DNA of 64,000 nucleotides from Semisulcospira habei. Its lineage: Eukaryota; Mollusca; Gastropoda; Semisulcospiridae. Where the stretch lies: the NCBI GenBank assembly GCA_036245525.1, contig BTPG01000004.1, positions 165,668,519-165,732,518 of the forward strand. Direction: 5' to 3'. The position numbers were made by a program, and so were the translations under genes. A model generated the notes under the pieces. That model saw only the letters and a program-made list of their open reading frames with translations. It was not told the origin of the DNA and did not search any database. Each line of letters begins with the position of its first letter. Position 1 is the first letter of the stretch. Positions 50,410 through 61,589 of the stretch are shown one piece after another.

Positions 50410-50475
50410 TTTCGGTGTCGGTAGCGGTTTCCTACAGGAATCATCGCGACAAAAACAGCTAACGACAGCCAAAGC
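50410..50475. repeat. TTAA hairpin element, family F6, partial
   Basis: TTTCGGTGTCGGTAGCGG, TCCTACAGGAATCATCGCGA, AACAGCTAACGACAGCC; terminal TTAA not evident. Confidence 0.55.
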
Positions 50476-50658
50476 CGGTAATGAGGCTTAGTTCGCGCGC
50501 AGGCAGTACGGGAACAGAAACAAACAAAGAGATACAAGTGGCAGTGTCGAGGTTTATGAGGATCTGTGCCGATTACTGACTTGGTTTATATTCGATTATC
50601 CTCCCACCGTGAGATGGCCTTGGCGACCTGCTCGGCGTTAAAGACAACTAACTCACTT

Positions 50659-50793
50659 GTACACAAACCAAGAGGAATCACTCAGCGCCGGACAGACAAC
50701 AGTTAGATCCCCTGCCCCCTCCTATCAGGCACCCAATCGCCAGCCCACAGAGAAATACGCAGGTATAGAATAAGACGATCATTTGCATCTTCA
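50659..50793 (+). repeat. Left arm of a widely spaced inverted repeat
   Basis: TGTACACAAACCAAGAGGAA, CAGTTAGATCCCCTGCCC, CACCCAATCGCCAGCCCACA and ATACGCAGGTATAGAA are complementary to 52762-52893. A third diverged piece is at 55150-55200. Confidence 0.8.
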
Positions 50794-50870
50794 AAAAAGA
50801 TGCATCAGGTCTCTTATATATCTTGTTACAGTAACTTACTACCTGAACGGACTACTTATATGTGTGTGTG

Positions 50871-50982
<112 letters not shown>

Positions 50983-51309
50983 TTATTCACTATTATTGAT
51001 ATGTGTGCGCATTATTTGCATTGCTTTTTTCCAGTTTATTTCTTCATGTTTCGATTTATTGTGTTATTGTGTTTCTTACTCGTTGCTGTTAATATTTCTT
51101 TTCTAACAGGACAGTTTGTAAGAGAGGCGTTTCGCCTAAAACTTTATCCTGTCAATAAAACGTTTCATCATCATCATCATGTCTTTCTCCGGAACTTAGG
51201 AAGTAGGCAGGGGAAACATACATACACAAACACGACTGAAGGTGCACTAACTAACTCACTGCTCTTTCCTCGCTAAAATTCTTCTCTGCCGAGAAAAAAA
51301 AAACGCGAT

Positions 51310-51502
51310 TTAAATGCAAGAGGCATAGATCCTCATGAGCCCCCGCGACTGCGGGGTTTCATGAGGATCTATGCCTCTTGCTGACACTACTTTGTGTCTG
51401 TGCGTTTTTTCGGACAATTTAGGGCTTTGGTCGTTCAGTGCGGAAGGCACACTAGATTACAGCCGGTACCAAATGTACGCGCGCTGGCAGGCAAGGGGTT
51501 AA
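51310..51502 (+). repeat. TTAA hairpin element, family F4, well-preserved hairpin
   Basis: GCAAGAGGCATAGATCCTCA, TGAGCCCCCGCGAC, complement TCATGAGGATCTATGCCTCT, TGCTGACACTACTTTGTGTC, ending GCAAGGGGTTAA. The left terminus is unclear. Confidence 0.7.
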
Positions 51503-51738
51503 ACCCTGCACTGCCCGTGACTACGAACTTCCGGTCAGACATAACATTACATTGACCGACATTACGCGTGAGGAACACAGAGGTAAATGTGACCGAAAAT
51601 AGGCATAAAGGACATGGGATTGCCAAGGGACATAAACCCTCACGGGCAGGGCTCATGAAGTCAGTCAAGTTAGGTCTCTCGCAGCTGGTGCGAGCAACTG
51701 AGTTCAGTTACCATGCGGTACTCGTTACCCCGCGGTAG
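51503..51738. other. No feature recognised
   Basis: Short unique-looking spacer between two hairpin elements. Confidence 0.3.
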
Positions 51739-51818
51739 TTAACTCATTCATGACGTGCCGCCTCCGGATACGCGGCTTAAGCCGCGTATCCAGAGGCGGC
51801 ACGTCTCGAATGAGTTAA
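51739..51818. repeat. TTAA hairpin element, family F8, 80-bp near-perfect palindrome
   Basis: TTAACTCATTCATGACGTGC then CGCCTCCGGATACGCGGC and the complement through GTCTCGAATGAGTTAA. TTAA at both ends. Confidence 0.88.
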
Positions 51819-52240
51819 GGTGTTAATACTGCTGACATGGTGTCGGGAGTAATTGTATTTATGGTTGCTGTTGTGTTCCAGTTGTGTTTTGCTATTGCTT
51901 CCTGAAAAGAGGGCGAGCCGAGGTGCCATATGTGGAGTATGCCTCTCCCAGCGTCAGAGAAAGTTGTGAAAGAGGCGAGGCGGAAGTTCTGGGGGACTGA
52001 TCGTATGGCGGGCAGTCAGGGACACGCGCCGGCGTCAACAGAAAGAACGTTCGTCATGATTAATGATGATGATGAGTGATTATGACATTTATGATGACGA
52101 TAATGATGACGATTATGATAATTATGATGACGATAATGATGATTGTGACGATAATGATGATGATGGCGAACATAGTCATCCTCATCATAGACTCAGTGTT
52201 CAAAGCTCTTAAGTATGTTTGGTATTGATAGTATTCAGAA

Positions 52241-52271
<31 letters not shown>

Positions 52272-52440
52272 TAAAAAAAAAATTAAAATGCCATAACAAA
52301 GCCCCTTTTTGGGGCCCCCCCCCTCCCCCTCCCCCGAGGGTCCCAAAGAAAAGGTTGCACCCTCCTCCGCCCCCCCCCCTTCCTCTCCCCCTTCCGCCCC
52401 CCCCCCCTCCCCCGAGGTAACTGATCTGCCCCTGGTATTA
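51819..52440. other. Low-complexity GAT/AAT and C-rich tracts, no gene
   Basis: GATGATGA-type repeats at 52060-52165, (AAT)n at 52240-52270, C-rich 52312-52415. The short frames here are compositional. Confidence 0.5.
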
Positions 52441-52442
52441 GT

Positions 52443-52639
52443 ACTACAGCAGGAGATGGGTCGACCATGATAATTCAAGGGTAGTGCCAGATTAGCTTGG
52501 CGCCTATCGGCGCCAAGCTAATCTGGAACTGCCCTGGAGTTGTCCGATGGTCGACCCATCTCCTGCAACTAGTGCATAGTCATTAGATGACGCCTCCGAA
52601 ATTTGGGAAATACGGCCGTCGCCGGGCTGAATGAGTTGA
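52443..52639 (-). repeat. TTAA hairpin element, family F1, left end lost
   Basis: ACTACAGCAGGAGATGGGTC, hairpin with apex GCGCCTATCGGCGC, then GATGACGCCTCCGAAATTTG and GGGCTGAATGAGTTGA. Confidence 0.78.
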
Positions 52640-52761
52640 GCATAAAGGAGTTAGTCTTTGCCAGTGGATCATGCTGCCTCCAGGGGCCAGTTAGGGGGTT
52701 GATGTCAGCAGAAAGAGTCTCGGGCTTTAGCATCAACTCCCTTTTAAGCCCGGAGGTATCT

Positions 52762-52893
52762 ATGCAGATGATCGTCTTTTTCTATACCTGCGTATCTCTC
52801 TGTGGGCTGGCGATTGGGTGCGTGATAGGCGGGGGCAAGGGATCTAACTGTTTGTCTGTCCAGCGCTGAGTGATTCCCCTTGGTGTGTGTACA
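52762..52893 (-). repeat. Right arm of the widely spaced inverted repeat
   Basis: Complementary to 50659-50793 (for example TTCTATACCTGCGTATCTCT and TGTGGGCTGGCGATTGGGTG). Confidence 0.8.
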
Positions 52894-53333
52894 ATGTATG
52901 CTAACTATAAGCACGAAGTAAACTATTGACTACACACCGGCTTTTGTAACGCAGCTCACAGCGTTTCTTCCATTTACCTGCCCGGCTTTATTAGCGGGAA
53001 TCTTCGCTGAGAACTTGCTCACGTTTGGACGTTTCCGGTGAAGGCGTTGTCTAACTGACCTGTGACATTTCGCGTTATTCTGTGTATGAAATATGTACCG
53101 TAGTATATAACGCGCGTATAATATGTTATAGCTTTCTTATGTTTCTTGTGTTTCAGTGTGTACTTACCTAGCTTTTTGTGTCGGCGTAGACAATGGTTAC
53201 TCAGTTTACCTACGTACTGTTTACGTAAAGTGCCTGCGTTTCGAATTTCTGTCGATGAAATCAGTTATTTAACCTGTCACATTTTTTTAGTTATTCTTTT
53301 GTACGAGTTTGGTATCAAACGGATCAACTCATT
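52894..53333. other. No gene or repeat recognised
   Basis: AT-rich sequence; short frames without domains. Confidence 0.3.
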
Positions 53334-53404
53334 CGAGACGTGCCGCCTCCGGATACGCGGCTTTAGGCCGCGTATCCGGAGGCGGCACGTCTCGAATGAG
53401 TTAA
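53334..53404. repeat. TTAA hairpin element, family F8, perfect-arm palindrome
   Basis: TCAACTCATTCGAGACGTGC...GCACGTCTCGAATGAGTTAA with arms of about 30 bp, perfect. The core GACGTGCCGCCTCCGGATAC is identical to the copy at 51739. Confidence 0.88.
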
Positions 53405-53673
53405 AATACACCGGTATACGGACGTTTTTCTTGTGTAATCCCCTAAATTTGTTTTTTATGTTCATGTATGTATCTTGCATTTTGACTGAATGAACAATTC
53501 TTTCTGAGAAACGTGACTGACCAAAGCCGTCAATGTGGACTGAGGAAGAACGTTCTGGTTAGAGAGTGTATTTGTTTGCATACATGTCTATTTTTAACAG
53601 AGTTAAATACAAACACAAAAAAAGAAAAGAAAAAAAAAGAAAAAAAAAAAAAGAAACACGCCTAAAAAGGACA

Positions 53674-53736
53674 GTTACAACACAACTGATTAATATTTCG
53701 TGTTAAAACTAGAAATATTAATCAACTGTGTTGTAA
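53674..53736. repeat. Short palindrome with 24-bp arms
   Basis: GTTACAACACAACTGATTAA / TTAATCAACTGTGTTGTAAC, spacer 14 bp. An A-rich purine tract (53617-53655) lies to the left. Confidence 0.75.
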
Positions 53737-53798
53737 CTCTCTCATTTATAAGCGTTTTTCAGTTATTCTTCTTTTTTTTTTGCGGGGGGGGGTGTTTG

Positions 53799-53801
<3 letters not shown>

Positions 53802-53834
<33 letters not shown>

Positions 53835-53849
53835 GGGGGGGGGGGGGGT
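53802..53849 (+). repeat. T32/G14 homopolymer tract
   Basis: A pure T run followed directly by a G run. Confidence 0.95.
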
Positions 53850-54023
53850 GTTCTCAGCAATTGACACGCTTTGCACTCACCAGTTTGGCGTGGATGATGA
53901 TGAGGGTAGCGGGATTGCTTCAGAATCATGTACTCAGCACAGTCTCTGTACAAAGTGTGTGGCCGGACAGTCAATAAACTGCTTCATTCAACTCCACCAC
54001 GTCTTGGCTTTGTCTTGTCAACA

Positions 54024-54138
54024 CCCAGTGCGCGAAAAGGCCATCGGGCTGACATCGGCCGCAGTTGGCCCGCGCACGACCGTGCGCGGGCCAACTGTGA
54101 CTATCATCAGTGTCGGCCCGATGGCCTTTGCGCACTGG
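54024..54138. repeat. GC-rich 115-bp palindrome
   Basis: CCCAGTGCGCGAAAAGGCCA...GTTGGCCCGCGCACG and its complement ending CCGATGGCCTTTGCGCACTG. Mismatches are concentrated in the middle of the arms. Confidence 0.8.
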
Positions 54139-54299
54139 GCAGTATGCAGGAGGCAGAGCCGGGACTAGCCTTGCCATGTCAGTGGCGGCACTGAAAAGCC
54201 TACGTCGATTTTTTTATGACAAAATGTAGCTTTTCACAAGACTGAATGGATTACGTCGGCTTTTTCTTTCACAGTGCATTGTCCTTCAAACACCCTTAT

Positions 54300-54625
54300 A
54301 CTGGGGCGGCCCGGCCGTAGGGTGCAGTGGTAACTGAAAGCGTCTGCCACCGGCAGTGCTAAAGGCGGGATTCCACTGACTAAATTCCCGGTTCCGTGGT
54401 CTCAGACTTCAGTATTAGGCCGCCTCCTGTCCGGAGTAGTAAGTGTCGCTGATAGTTCGGCCGGCGGACCGTCGGGGGTTTCGGCCGCTTTCTCCGAAAC
54501 CACTTCGCGGCTCGCTGGCGGATTCACTTGGCACCATATCCCAGTATAAGCAAAGGACCCTCTGGCCGGTGTGGACCCGAGGGTCATTTGCTTACGGCCA
54601 CGGTACACAGTCGCGTTTCCGTACT
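54300..54625 (+). mobile_element. Possible tRNA-derived SINE, degenerate
   Basis: CCGTAGGGTGCAGTGGTAAC resembles a tRNA A-box region; a clear B box is missing (CCCGGTTCCGTGGTC is the nearest). GC-rich body with the short inverted pair GGACCCTC/GAGGGTC. Confidence 0.3.
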
Positions 54626-55378
54626 GTCCAGTCTCTTAGCCATAGTCAGTCGGTCCCAGGCATCCCCTAATATTTCAATCCCCTAAAAAACTCCACTACC
54701 GCCCACCAGCTGCACATTTGCCATGCACAAAATAACAATAAAAACAGCACAGACCACTGACCTATATTTACTGACCTATATTTACTTGTAATGTAGTATC
54801 TGACAGTCTCATTTCTTGGCTATGAACATGATTCCTTACCAACCCCACACCCAAGCACAGCTGACATCAGCGTGCCCCTCAAATCACTACGTCAACGGCA
54901 ACTCAACATAGGTCCACAATTCTCTACTGAATAAGCTCAGGAGTGATGGTATGAATCAAAGCACCAAACATGTCTCCTCTCGTCTAACCAGAAATTTCCA
55001 GCAAATTTCAACATTCAGCCCTACTACAAAATTTCAAACAAGGTAAAAATTATTTTTAAAAACGCCGGTCCTTGCACTGCCTGAACTGGCCAAATTTGAC
55101 TATGTAATGTGACCTGAAACAGTACGTGAGGTAAGGACGGCGTCAAGGGACCTAACTGTTTGTTTCACCAGTGCTGTGTGTGACTTCCCGTAGTACGTGC
55201 GCTATTCTAAAGGAAGGTGCTTGTACGTCATAAATGTGAGTGTACCATTTCAGTCCGTGTAGAGCGCATCGACAAACCCAAATACAGGGGCTGAGAGGGC
55301 GAACATTTGAGAAAGAGAAAATAGAAGCGCAACTCCAATACGGCTACGTGGATGATTGAAATGAATTCTTTCTTCGTA
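54626..55378. other. No gene recognised
   Basis: Positions 55150-55200 (CAAGGGACCTAACTGTTTGT) are a diverged piece of the inverted repeat at 50659/52893. The rest is unremarkable. Confidence 0.35.
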
Positions 55379-55612
55379 TTAACCCATTCAGCCCTGACGC
55401 ACTACAGCACGAGATGGGTCGACCATGATAATTCAAGGGCAGTGCCAGATTAGCTTGGCGCCTGTCGGCGCCAAGCTAATCTGCCTGTCGGCGCCAAGCT
55501 AATCTGGCACTGCCCTTGAATTATCATGGTCGAACCATCTCCTACGCCTGCATAGTCGTTTGATGACGCCTCCAAAATTTGGGAAATACGTGCGTCGGGC
55601 TGAATGGGTTAA
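55379..55612 (-). repeat. TTAA hairpin element, family F1, with duplicated apex
   Basis: TTAACCCATTCAGCCCTGAC...CGGGCTGAATGGGTTAA. The apex CCTGTCGGCGCCAAGCTAAT occurs twice in tandem, giving a lopsided hairpin. TTAA at both ends. Confidence 0.88.
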
Positions 55613-55614
55613 TA

Positions 55615-56687
<1,073 letters not shown>

Positions 56688-57515
56688 TTGGCTCACGTGC
56701 GAAGGAAAAGTGAGTCTATGTTTTGGGCCAGTGGTCGTCCGTCCGTCGTTCGTCCGCCGTCGTCCGTGGTAAACTTTAACGTTGGCATTTTCTCGGAGAC
56801 TTTTTAAGCCACATTCTTCAAACTTGGCCCAAGGATACTTTGTGGTAAGACCTTTCTAAACATACCAATTTGAGTGACCTCTCACAAAAGTCAAGGTCAC
56901 AGGGGATCAGAAAATAGGTCCAAAATAGCTATATTTTGACATAGTTTATTTTTTCTCAAATACTATTCACAACTTCAAATTGAAACTTGGTACAAAAAGA
57001 TACCTGATGGTAAGACCTTTCTATATGTACTAATTTGGTTGATCCCTCCTAAAGGTCAAGCGTCATAGGAGCTCAGGAAGTAGTTGAAAAATCGCCATAT
57101 TTTGACAAAAGATGTTTTTTCTCAAATACTATTCACAACTTCAAACCCTAACTTGGTACAGAGATACCTGCTGGTAAAACCTATCTATGCATACTAATTT
57201 GGATGACCCCTTGAAACGGTCAAGGGTCACAAAAGGCTGGTATTTTTGATAAAATTGTGGGAATTCCCAAATTTTTGCAAATTTTTCAACCAAATTTGGT
57301 ACAAAGATAGCTGATGACAAGACCTTCCTGTGCATACTAATTTAGTCGACTCATCACATCAATGGTCACGGGGGGTTGACAGATGTGTGAAAAAATGCTT
57401 ACATTTTCAGAAAACATGGATTTTGCTGCTGCAGAAGCTAACCCTTGTCACAAAGGTCACACATATGTAAATCGTTTATACACGTGAGCCATATTGGCTT
57501 TGCCTTTCTTGTTCG
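56688..57515 (+). repeat. GGCTCACGTG composite repeat, complete
   Basis: Starts TTGGCTCACGTGCGAAGG and ends TACACGTGAGCCATATTGGC, so the ends form an inverted repeat. Inside are four to five diverged ~150-170 bp units (TACTAATTTGG(T/A)TGA, ACTATTCACAACTTCAAA, GACC(T)TT(T/C)CT(A/G)). It is the only uninterrupted copy here, running opposite to the others. Confidence 0.82.
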
Positions 57516-57931
57516 AAGTCGGTCTGATTTCTTTCCCAGACCCCCCACCCCCACGAAAAACCCCTGTTGTTTCATTTTTTGAAGGCAGAAAAGCAACATC
57601 ATAAATCAGTGTCAGGCACTCTGGGACTGACACCCCCCCCCCCCTATCCCCCCCCCCCCCATCCCCCCCCCCACACACACACTCCCCAAAAAAACAAAAA
57701 AAAAACCCCACAAAACAACAACCCCGTTATTTGATTTTTGGGAGCAAGGAAAGCAGCATCATGATATCAATGTCAGGCACTCTAAGACACAACCCCCCCC
57801 CCACCACCACCACCACCCCCGGCCTCCTCCAATGCCATTTTTTTCCCCCCTGCACCACTGCGGATTGCTATTCAGTGGTGGGACGATGTGTGAGGAATTC
57901 AGAATAAACTGAGGCGCCGCTGTGACAGGAG
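57516..57931. other. C-run rich spacer
   Basis: C tracts at 57633-57670 and 57791-57825; GTCAGGCACTCT(G/A) occurs twice (57612, 57772), a short duplication. No gene. Confidence 0.5.
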
Positions 57932-57991
57932 ACAGACGGCGGTTGTTAATGGCAGTTCACAGCCATAGATACATAGACAACTATGACAGGA
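57932..57991 (+). repeat. Local duplication keeping the empty TTAA site of the next element
   Basis: GGAGACAGACGGCGGTTGTTAATGG-type sequence (TTAA at 57946-57949) is duplicated at 57990-58010 and 58235-58260, where the TTAA is filled by a 228-bp element. Confidence 0.85.
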
Positions 57992-58006
57992 GACAGACGG
58001 CGTTTG

Positions 58007-58238
58007 TTAACCCTTCCAGTGTGTGAAATAAATTTGACTAAATTTGATAGTTCAAGGGTAGTGCCAGAATAGCTTGGCGCCTCCAGTGACTGAGGCGTCA
58101 AGCTATTCTGGCACTGCCCTTGAACTAACGCCGTTGGTCTGTATCCTCATCTCAGTGTAGCCGGTAAGTACTATAATGTAGCTTGCATACGGCAGTGTAA
58201 AAATTTGAAGCTTTTCGCCTCAGTAGGATATGGGTTAA
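58007..58238 (+). repeat. TTAA hairpin element, family F2, with empty-site control
   Basis: TTAACCCTTCCAGTGTGTGA...GTAGGATATGGGTTAA. Core hairpin from TTCAAGGGTAGTGCCAGAAT. TTAA at both ends; the duplicated flank at 57932-57977 shows the unfilled target. Confidence 0.92.
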
Positions 58239-58254
58239 TGGCAATACACAGCCA

Positions 58255-58715
58255 CTGATACTGAGCCCCGCGGTTGCACCCCCACCCGGGCCGTCTGCGA
58301 ACCTGGGGGACTAGGTGGTGTTAACTACTTTTTACTGAGTTCCGGCCTAGGGTCACCCTGGTCAGCCCCACAGGGTGGGGTTTCCCCTCTATTCTGGGGC
58401 ATGTGTTTCTGTCTACCCTTGGTCCATTCACCTGTATTTTCCTTTTTTAAACTCTCCACACTGTCTCAGTGCGCCGTTGTCTCAGGTCAGTCGGTGTAGC
58501 TCTTGATATTGGATGTGTGTTGCTAAATGGTTTTATGTTTATTTAGCGTATTACTGACCGGCTGGCGACATACTATTCAATATTCTGTTTAGGGTGGGGT
58601 TTTTTTTTCCGCAAGCAGTGCAGGCACGTCCTGAGAAATTCTTGTTGCTGTCGGGACGTTAAGCAATGTACAAACAACCAACCAACCGGCCGCGGTTGCG
58701 GGGCGGGCTCATAAG
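58255..58715. repeat. Family F4-type hairpin apex interrupted by a SINE
   Basis: CTGAGCCCCGCGGTTGC (to 58277) and GCGGGGCGGGCTCATAAG (from 58697) pair as an F4 apex. The SINE-like insertion sits in the loop. Confidence 0.6.
58268..58699 (+). mobile_element. SINE-like retroposon, family B (copy 3), 10-bp target duplication
   Basis: CCGCGGTTGC at 58268-58277 and 58690-58699 flanks 58278-58689. It starts ACCCCCACCCGGGCCGTCTG, contains GGTCACCCTGGTCAGCCCCA and ends GTCGGGACGTTAAGCAATGT then ACAAACAACCAACCAACCG. Confidence 0.92.
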
Positions 58716-59618
58716 AATTTTTGTTGTTGTTTTTGTGTTTTGTGCTGCGGCTCCAACCCGGCTACCGACCTCAGAGGTCTTCCTCTCAGTGACGCCGCTC
58801 ATCCGGCCCACTGATCAACCCATACAGATGCCTACTGGGGGGCCTGACGAATCACTACTGAGTGGTGCTGACTAACGAATGCAAATCCGCTGCGCCACCC
58901 GGTGGCGCACCGTGCAGCCGCGGAGTTTGCACTAGTCAACGCACCGGCCACTAGTCAGCCGGTCCCTATGAAACATACAGATCTTCTCAGTGAGTTATGC
59001 CGGTTCATTTAGACATACACAAACACGTACACACACACGGCCCACAGTCTACACACCAGGCACACATACAACACTGATAACGGCGGCAGTACCAACAGTT
59101 GGATCTCGTATATGTTCATTTGGGTAAAAAGACGGACCGGACTCTTTGATTATTTGTGGGTAAAAAGTCGGACCCAACAAACATGGAGTCGTTTGGCGAA
59201 AATTGACAGCACCATCGCTCAAAGTTTGAAATTTTCGGAATTGTGCAGTGGGTGCAAATGGTAGCTGAAAGTAAATAACACGTTAGAAGTGCCAGGCCTT
59301 TTAGGGTACCGTTTATTTTGATAACTGCGCGTGCATTTGTGGAAGATACAGGACCTGTAAAGACAAAAGGTTTTGTTTACTTTTTGTTTCTGATTTTATT
59401 TTTGCCAACACGCCTGATAATAATGAAGGACCGTCGAGTTTCTCTTGCGGAGAACTGACGATAAAATGCTCTCACGACAAGACTTGAGGCAGTCATTTTT
59501 CAGGACCACAGGCATCTGATCGCGACTTGATGAATGAGGAATGCTACAACCTGGTCGAAACCTGACCGCTTGTTTGCTAGTGGTCACTTTCGTGGTCATT
59601 TCCGTATGTCTGCACTTG
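58700..59618. other. Unrecognised; possible 5' UTR/promoter of the following gene at its right end
   Basis: 58730-58980 is GC-rich with the short inverted pair CCGCTGCGCCACCCGG / GGTGGCGCACCG. 59100-59618 has no repeat signature and precedes an ATG. No TATA box was recognised. Confidence 0.3.
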
Positions 59619-59661
59619 ATGGCAGAGCTTGCTCAACTGGATGGTGCTCGAGTCAAACTGG
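59619..59661 (+). CDS. Probable first coding exon of an unidentified gene
   Basis: ATG at 59619 gives MAELAQLDGARVKL plus one base, then a strong donor GTAAGG. Joined to 63063-63136 it stays in frame (the split codon becomes Glu). An upstream ATG at 59605 in another frame would hit TAG at once in the next exon. I do not recognise the protein; 38 residues are too few. Confidence 0.5.
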
Positions 59662-59694
59662 GTAAGGCAGAATACAGGTCAGTCTTAACCCTTT

Positions 59695-60103
59695 AAGTGC
59701 TGAGAAAATTTGAACCCATCCTACTGCAGGAGTTATCTGATCCCCACAAGCCCCCACAGATGCGGGAGCTTATGAGGATTTATATGCCTCTTCGAGCTTC
59801 AGTCTTGCTGCTACCACTTTAACTCATTCAGCCCGACGGCCGTATTTCCCAAATTTTGGAGGCGTCATCTAACGACTATGCTCCAGGTGCAGGACAATTC
59901 AAGAGTAGTGTCAGATGAGCTTGGTGCCGACAGGCACCAAGCTCATCTGGCACTACCCTTGAATTATCATGGTCATCCCATCTCCTGCTGTAGGGCGTCA
60001 GGGCTGAATGGGGTAAATCCATGTTTCAGGGACTACTTTGGTTATTTGGTGTTGAATTATTTGCAGAAACACAGTCTGCATCAACTAGCACTGAAAGGGT
60101 TAA
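59695..60103 (+). repeat. TTAA hairpin element, family F4, with an F1 element nested inside
   Basis: TTAACCCTTTAAGTGCTGA...TAGCACTGAAAGGGTTAA. The hairpin apex CAAGCCCCCACAGATGCGGG lies left of the nested F1 copy. TTAA at both outer ends. Confidence 0.8.
59819..60016 (+). repeat. TTAA hairpin element, family F1, nested in F4
   Basis: TTAACTCATTCAGCCCGACG...CAGGGCTGAATGGGGTAA. Part of the left shoulder is deleted. The terminal tetranucleotides are TTAA and GTAA. Confidence 0.85.
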
Positions 60104-60110
60104 TATAACG

Positions 60111-60689
60111 CAGTACTTACTTACTTACGCCTGTCACCCCTCCCCGGGTATAGGCCGTCGACGAGAGACCTCCAGCGACTCCTGTCCTGTGCTTCTCCTT
60201 CGATTTTACTCCAGGTGGTTCCCAGTCTCTTGATGTCTGCTTGGAGGTCTCGACGCCAGGTGTTTCTCGGCCTGCCTCTTTTCCTCTTTCCCTGGGGGTT
60301 CCATGACAGTGCCTGCCTAGTGATACTGGAAGCTGGCTTTCTCAGACTGTGACCAATCCATCCCCATCTTCTTCGCCCAATTTCATTCTCTGCTGTTATC
60401 TGCTCTGTTCTCTCCCAGAGTCTGACGTTGCTGATCTTCTCTGGCCAGTGGATTTTCAAAATTCTTCTAAGGCAACTGTTTATGAAGATCTGTACTCTGT
60501 TGACGTTTTTGTCAATCTCCAAGTCTCTGCTCCATATAGGAGAACTGCTTTTACGTTGGAGTTGAAAATCCGGACTTTGGTGTGTTGTGACAGCTCTCTG
60601 GAGCTCCACACTTTTTTCAACTGGAGAAAGGCTGCTCTGGCTTTACCGATTCGTGCTCTGACATCTGCATCAGTAATATTACACAGTAC
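60111..60689 (-). pseudogene. RTE-like LINE 3' fragment
   Basis: CAGTAC at 60111-60116 and 60684-60689 may be the target duplication. The minus strand, in two frames, reads RARIGKARAAFLQLKKVWSS, VRIFNSNVKAVLLYGAETW, then FINSCLRRILKIHWPEKISN, WGWIGHSLRKPASSITRQAL, GKRKRGRPRNTWRRDLQADI, DRSRWRSLVDGL, and a (TAAG)n tail. A one-base shift near 60530 joins them. Confidence 0.85.
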
Positions 60690-60955
60690 CTGGCATCAAA
60701 TCAATATTTCCATAAACACACTTTTTGCTTTATGACTCTGGGGTTAGTTTGTGTGTGTAGAGGCCTGACGGTTAAATGCACGACAGTCTCCTGGCATGCT
60801 CAGCGAAAACTTTCTCCATACAGATACCCAGGGAGGAAAGCTGCGCCACGTGAAACGATATCCCAGCTTGCTTTCAACCATCTGGCATATAGCGCTAGGC
60901 CTTCTGCCAGACTGATGTGATCTATGTCTGGTGGGCATTTATATGGATGGTAGTG

Positions 60956-61169
60956 TTAACCCTTTTCATTTGGAATACACCAGTGTGTGAAATATGTTTT
61001 GACTAAAATAGTTCAAGGGTAGTGCCAGAATAGCTTGGCGCCTCTAGGCGCCAAGCTATTCTGGCCCCACCCTTGAACTAAAGCCATTGGTCTATATTCT
61101 TATAGATCTGTAGTGTAAGTACATATTTGGCATTGTACACATTTTTAGCCTCAGTATGCAATGGGTTAA
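60956..61169 (+). repeat. TTAA hairpin element, family F2, intact
   Basis: TTAACCCTTTTCATTTGGAA...GCCTCAGTATGCAATGGGTTAA; hairpin arms with apex GGCGCCTCTAGGCGCC. TTAA at both ends. The right shoulder has lost AATGTAGCTTG. Confidence 0.88.
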
Positions 61170-61589
61170 ACTTAAAGTTAAAGGTTGAAATCTGTTGTGG
61201 AATCACACTGCACAGTACATTTCTTCTTCTGAGGTTCATGCTTGAAGTAGCTCATCTCCCATCCTATCTCAGTGAAGTGAGTGTTCACTCAGCAAGTGTG
61301 TGCATGCAGAGACTGTCTCACACATCAGCATGTGTAGGCCCCTGTGTTTGCATTGGCACAGATGTGTGTAGGTTGAAATCATCTGACCTCAGCCTGAGGA
61401 TCTGGGGCCAGTTACATGAGTGAGATTAGCACTTCCGTGTACTGTAGCACGCTTGCCGGACCACAGCTAGCGAGGCAGAGCCAGATGTTCATGTAAAAAA
61501 AAGCGGATTAGTTTATTGTGAGGCTAACATATTTCATCATGGCACCCTTTGTATAGTCACACAAAATAGATAGTTTGTATCTTCCTTAC
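61170..61589. other. Intron of the right-hand gene, nothing recognised
   Basis: No repeat or exon identified, although 61230-61420 has a loose open frame. Confidence 0.3.

Noticed and set aside
54024..54138. GC-rich palindrome as an origin or attachment site
   Set aside because: Nothing beyond self-complementarity supports a functional site; hairpin elements are common here.
59605..59661. Upstream ATG at 59605 as the start of the right-hand gene
   Set aside because: Its frame runs into TAG at the first codons of the only exon that splices to it (63063).
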